From the NCBI RefSeq assembly GCF_020554865.1, contig NZ_JAJCIC010000012.1:1-64000 (forward strand): a DNA stretch of 64,000 nt, in the 5' to 3' direction. The DNA comes from Lacrimispora sp. 210928-DFI.3.58 (lineage in GTDB: Bacteria; Bacillota; Clostridia; Lachnospirales; Lachnospiraceae). A program made the translations under genes and the position numbers. Under the pieces are notes generated by a model. The model was not told the DNA's origin. It saw nothing but the letters and a program-made list of their open reading frames with translations, and did not search any database. Every line of letters begins with the position of its first letter. Positions within the stretch are counted from its first letter, which is position 1. Positions 61,003 to 64,000 of the stretch are shown piece by piece.

Positions 61003-62172
61003 ATGGATATCAATCAAGCATCTCTGAATATGCATTACGAATTAGGCGGAAAGATCGAGGTCATTTCCCGCAAAAAGATCGAGACCAGAGAGGATCTGTC
61101 CCTGGCCTACACTCCGGGTGTGGCAGAGCCCTGCCGCGTGATCGCAAAGGACTATGAGCAGTCCTTTAAGCTGACCCGCCGTTCCAATCTGGTTGCCGTT
61201 ATCACAGACGGCACTGCCGTACTGGGTCTGGGGGATATCGGCCCCGCAGCCGGCATGCCTGTTATGGAGGGAAAATGTGCCCTGTTTAAAGAATTTGCAG
61301 GCGTTGATGCATTCCCGCTGTGCATTGACTCAAAGGATACGGACACCATCGTCCAGACCATTTACCTCATATCCAAAAGCTTCGGAGGCATCAACCTGGA
61401 GGACATTGCCGCTCCCAGATGCTTCGAGATCGAGCGCCGCTTAAAGGAGCTGTGTGATATCCCTGTATTCCACGACGACCAGCACGGCACTGCCATCGTA
61501 GTTGCCGCTGCCCTGTTAAATGCAGTAAAGGTGACAAAGAAGGAAATGGGCAAATTAAAGATCGTCATCAACGGCGCCGGAGCAGCAGGCATTGCAATCG
61601 GAAAGCATCTGATCAACATGGGCTTTGGAAATGTCATCATGTGCGATATTAACGGTATTATCTGCGAAGGCGACGAGGGCCTCAATCCAGGCCAGGAGGA
61701 GATCTCCCATATCAGCAACCCGGAGCATGAGCACGGTAAGCTGGCTGACGCCTTAAAGGGCGCCGATGTCTTCGTAGGCGTATCCCGTCCCAATCTGGTG
61801 ACAAAGGAAATGGTAGCCACCATGAATAACGGCATCGTATTTGCCATGGCAAATCCCACCCCTGAGATCATGCCTGACGAGGCGCTGGCAGGCGGCGCAG
61901 CTGTTGTGGGGACCGGCCGCTCCGACTTCCCCAACCAGATCAACAACGTGCTCGTATTCCCCGGCATTTTCAAGGGAGCACTGTCTGTCCGTGCAAAGGA
62001 GATCACGGAAAGCATGAAGCAGCGCACCTCCTACGCCATCGCCAGCATTATCCCCGATGAGGAGCTGACTGCCGAGAACATCATCGCATCACCGCTCAAT
62101 AAATCCGTAGCCGATGTGGTGGCAAAGGCTGTGGCCGACGTGGCAATTGAAGAGGGGACCGCACGGATCTAA
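61003..62172 (+). CDS. Malic enzyme (malate dehydrogenase, decarboxylating)
   Basis: A 389-aa oxidoreductase converting malate to pyruvate and CO2. [18 protein letters not shown] holds the catalytic Tyr, [19 protein letters not shown] the metal-binding Asp residues, and [20 protein letters not shown] the Rossmann nucleotide loop. [15 protein letters not shown] follows. ATG 61003 follows AAAGGAG; an earlier in-frame ATG at 60907 lies within fumC. The cofactor preference (NAD or NADP) cannot be read reliably. It is second in the fumC operon. Confidence 0.92.
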   Translation: MDINQASLNMHYELGGKIEVISRKKIETREDLSLAYTPGVAEPCRVIAKDYEQSFKLTRRSNLVAVITDGTAVLGLGDIGPAAGMPVMEGKCALFKEFAGVDAFPLCIDSKDTDTIVQTIYLISKSFGGINLEDIAAPRCFEIERRLKELCDIPVFHDDQHGTAIVVAAALLNAVKVTKKEMGKLKIVINGAGAAGIAIGKHLINMGFGNVIMCDINGIICEGDEGLNPGQEEISHISNPEHEHGKLADALKGADVFVGVSRPNLVTKEMVATMNNGIVFAMANPTPEIMPDEALAGGAAVVGTGRSDFPNQINNVLVFPGIFKGALSVRAKEITESMKQRTSYAIASIIPDEELTAENIIASPLNKSVADVVAKAVADVAIEEGTARI

Positions 62173-62187
62173 ATCTATCATCTGCTT

Positions 62188-62229
62188 AAAATGCCTGGAC
62201 TACGATCTCTTTTTTCCAGGCATTTTTTA
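62188..62229 (+). terminator. Terminator after malic enzyme gene
   Basis: aatgcctgga and tccaggcatt (in 62188-62224) form a perfect 10-bp stem, followed by TTTTTT; the mirrored A-run lets it act for the opposing LysR gene too. Confidence 0.85.
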
Positions 62230-62243
62230 TCTCTATCTCCTAT

Positions 62244-63134
62244 TCAGGACGACAGCCGGATACCATCCATATCCTTCACCGCTTCCCGCACCAGATCGAT
62301 CAGCTCTTCCGAAGCAGAATGATGAAAAGTTCTGTTTTGAACCGCATAGCAGATGCGGTCAGGCGGACCGCTGGTAATCTCATGCAGTTCTATGGGAAAC
62401 TGGCCTGCAAGAGAGTGTGCAATGGAAACAGGCATAAACGACCACATTTTAAAATGCAGGATAAATTGTTCAATCTTGTTCAGCGTGCGCAGATACAGGC
62501 GGGAGCGGGAGTCGGAACCAAACCAGAACTGTCCCCATGCCTGGTAATCCGCTGCCCAGACAGATAAAATCTCCTGCTGCGGGTCAAGCTGTGTCGGGTG
62601 GACCGGCCCGGAAGGCAGCATCCCTGCCGGGCAGATGAGGACCACCTTTTCATGGAATATATCTGTAAATTCCAGATTTTTTGCATCTGAGGTGGAGGAT
62701 ACAAAGGCCAGATCATATAGTCCATGTGCGATCTGTTTATAAATTTCCTGGGTATGGAGCGTATCGATCAGCAGATGGAGTTCTGGCTTTCGCTCCATGC
62801 ATTGCCTGTAAACGGAGGGAAGGACATAGCTGTTGAAGGATTCCACTGCTGCGATGCGCAGAAGGTCTGCGTCTTCGCTGTCCGTAAGCTTTTTGGATTC
62901 TGTGACCAGTATCTTCCATCTGTCTGCAATCTGTACGAACTGTTTTCCGGCAGGTGTCAGCGCCTGCAGCCTCCCTCCTCTTTTTCTCTCGATCAGAGTG
63001 CATCCCAGCTCCTTCTCCAGCAGCAGAATACTGCGGCTTAGAGCTGGTTCTGAAATAAATAAGCTCTCTGCTGCCTTTGTAAAGCTTCCAAATTGTACGA
63101 CCGCTAAAAATGCATCAATCTGTGTATCTGTCAT
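62244..63134 (-). CDS. LysR-family transcriptional regulator
   Basis: A 296-aa regulator. The winged helix-turn-helix is TDTQIDAFLAVVQFGSFTKA, AESLFISEPALSRSILLLEK, and a substrate-binding domain follows. ATG 63134 has AAAGGAG upstream; a start at 63176 is less likely. It is divergent from the RraA-family gene with three dyads in between, the usual arrangement for a LysR activator and its target. Confidence 0.88.
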   Translation of the reverse strand: MTDTQIDAFLAVVQFGSFTKAAESLFISEPALSRSILLLEKELGCTLIERKRGGRLQALTPAGKQFVQIADRWKILVTESKKLTDSEDADLLRIAAVESFNSYVLPSVYRQCMERKPELHLLIDTLHTQEIYKQIAHGLYDLAFVSSTSDAKNLEFTDIFHEKVVLICPAGMLPSGPVHPTQLDPQQEILSVWAADYQAWGQFWFGSDSRSRLYLRTLNKIEQFILHFKMWSFMPVSIAHSLAGQFPIELHEITSGPPDRICYAVQNRTFHHSASEELIDLVREAVKDMDGIRLSS

Positions 63135-63177
63135 CCCGTTCTCCTTTCGGTAGGTAAATGGAGCTTCTAACCACATT

Positions 63178-63261
63178 ATAACATATTTGTTATTAATTTG
63201 ATAAGATATTTCGAATTCACTTATAACAAAAATACTGTTATTCTTATCTCATAAGAATAAC
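63178..63261. promoter_or_regulatory. Dyad cluster between LysR and RraA-family genes
   Basis: Three inverted repeats: ataaca/tgttat at 63178-63193 (4-base gap), ataaca/tgttat at 63223-63241 (7-base gap), and gttattcttat/ataagaataac at 63237-63261, a perfect 11-bp arm palindrome. Spacing suits LysR-type T-N11-A boxes for both autoregulation and activation. Confidence 0.6.
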
Positions 63262-63308
63262 CATCGCAGTTTCCGGAACAAGCGTATGAGAAGAAAAGGA
63301 GAAAAAAC

Positions 63309-63998
63309 ATGTCAACAGCAGGATTACGGATTTTTACTGATTTTGAGCGTCCAGATAAGGAGCTGATCGAAGCCTTCCGCGGGATCCCCGTTGCGAATAT
63401 TTCCGATTGTATGGGAAGGCTGTTTGTTATGGCCTCCCAGATCAAGCCCATGGGAAAAAAACAGACACTCCTCGGACCAGCCTTCACCGTCAAGGCTGCC
63501 ATTGGCGACAACCTTCTGTTCAACAAAGCCATTGCACTGGCAAAGCCGGGGGATGTCATCGTGGTTGATGCGATCGGCGATATGAACCAAAGCGTATGCG
63601 GAGACCTTATGTACCAGTTCGCCATGAAAAAGGGAATTGCAGGTTTTGTGGTGGACGGAGTTGTGCGGGATGTGGCATTTTTGAGGGATCATGACTTTGC
63701 GGTGTATGCCCGCGGAGTAACCCCGCGCGGCCCCTACAAAAATGGCTACGGCGAGATCAATACGGACATTTCCTGCGGAAATCAGGTGGTCCATCCCGGC
63801 GATATTATTACGGCCGATGAGGACGGCGTGCTGGTGATCCGTCCGGCTGACGCCCCTGAGCTTTTAAAGAAGGCGCTGGCCGTTGTGGAGAGAGAGAAGG
63901 AATTTGACAAAATCATCGCTGATGGAATGTGGGAGCAGAGCAAGGGCTTTGAAATGATCGAAAACCAGGTGGCAAAATGCGGCTTTGAGATCTATTAG
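63309..63998 (+). CDS. RraA-family aldolase/decarboxylase-like protein
   Basis: A 229-aa protein of the RraA/HMG-aldolase fold. VANISDCMGRLFVMASQIKP opens it, GDVIVVDAIGDMNQSVCGDL carries the divalent metal and substrate region, and GIAGFVVDGVVRDVAFLRDH the Arg-Asp catalytic motif (RD). Enzymes of this group cleave 4-hydroxy-4-methyl-2-oxoglutarate or decarboxylate oxaloacetate; others were misnamed as demethylmenaquinone methyltransferases. AAGGAG precedes the ATG. The natural substrate is not clear; divergent LysR suggests an inducible oxo-acid. It ends two bases before the window edge, so any operon partner is unseen. Confidence 0.85.
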   Translation: MSTAGLRIFTDFERPDKELIEAFRGIPVANISDCMGRLFVMASQIKPMGKKQTLLGPAFTVKAAIGDNLLFNKAIALAKPGDVIVVDAIGDMNQSVCGDLMYQFAMKKGIAGFVVDGVVRDVAFLRDHDFAVYARGVTPRGPYKNGYGEINTDISCGNQVVHPGDIITADEDGVLVIRPADAPELLKKALAVVEREKEFDKIIADGMWEQSKGFEMIENQVAKCGFEIY

Positions 63999-64000
63999 AC

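Overview
The window reads as a chromosomal segment of a gut Firmicute of the Lachnospiraceae (Clostridium cluster XIVa; Hungatella or Enterocloster-like). Supporting this are the YesM/YesN sensor-regulator pair and CUT1 ABC sugar transporters typical of that group, the rel-MBL-hemZ-hisS-aspS housekeeping block, many Rho-independent terminators with consensus sigma-A promoters, and roughly 50% GC by eye. The genus is an inference, not a measurement. No rRNA, tRNA, CRISPR array, transposase or prophage gene was seen.

Layout. 1-4.7 kb: the end of etfA, then a purine-salvage pair (8-oxoguanine-deaminase-like amidohydrolase and an NCS2 permease broken by one in-frame stop) behind a structured leader, facing an AGCS amino-acid symporter. 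4.9-17 kb (minus): one long utilisation locus with promoter at 16973-17001. It runs solute-binding protein, two permeases, NagZ-type GH3, an unassigned alpha-toroid lyase-like protein, YesM kinase, YesN regulator, GH88 unsaturated glucuronyl hydrolase and a HAD phosphatase. GH88 plus an N-acetylhexosaminidase points to glycosaminoglycan-like or other uronate/HexNAc oligosaccharides. 17-20.2 kb (minus): an uncharacterised trio, ATP-grasp plus two esterases, with a GC-rich palindromic repeat in both intergenic gaps. 20.5-34.8 kb (minus): housekeeping block aspS, hisS, hemZ, MBL hydrolase, rel, apt. It contains two accessory insertions: kdgK, and a sulfonate/nitrate-type ABC island with DUF1847 and a 54-aa DUF2292 (YezD) gene.

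35-45.9 kb: a pectin locus. LacI regulator, GH28 polygalacturonase, ABC transporter and a shortened GH105-like protein lie on the minus strand. They face GH105, an esterase and a DeoR regulator on the plus strand. LacI-type operators lie in the divergent region. A small transaldolase with a strong promoter follows. 46-54.2 kb: membrane-anchored MsrAB, then a GntR-controlled divergent operon with an enolase-superfamily dehydratase, a CUT1 ABC transporter and an N-acyl-D-amino-acid deacylase. 54.4-58.7 kb (minus): pstSCAB-phoU. 58.9-64 kb: a zinc-ribbon membrane protein, fumC, malic enzyme, and a LysR regulator divergent from an RraA-family aldolase.

The carbohydrate loci share a chemistry. GH88 and GH105 both release unsaturated 4-deoxy uronate, which after isomerisation and reduction (genes not in this window) becomes 2-keto-3-deoxygluconate, the substrate of the KdgK encoded at 24-25 kb. 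The most promising unknowns are the ATP-grasp/esterase trio, the dehydratase/deacylase/transporter operon, the unassigned lyase-like protein of the GH88 locus, the structured leader before the deaminase, and two families of palindromic intergenic repeats.
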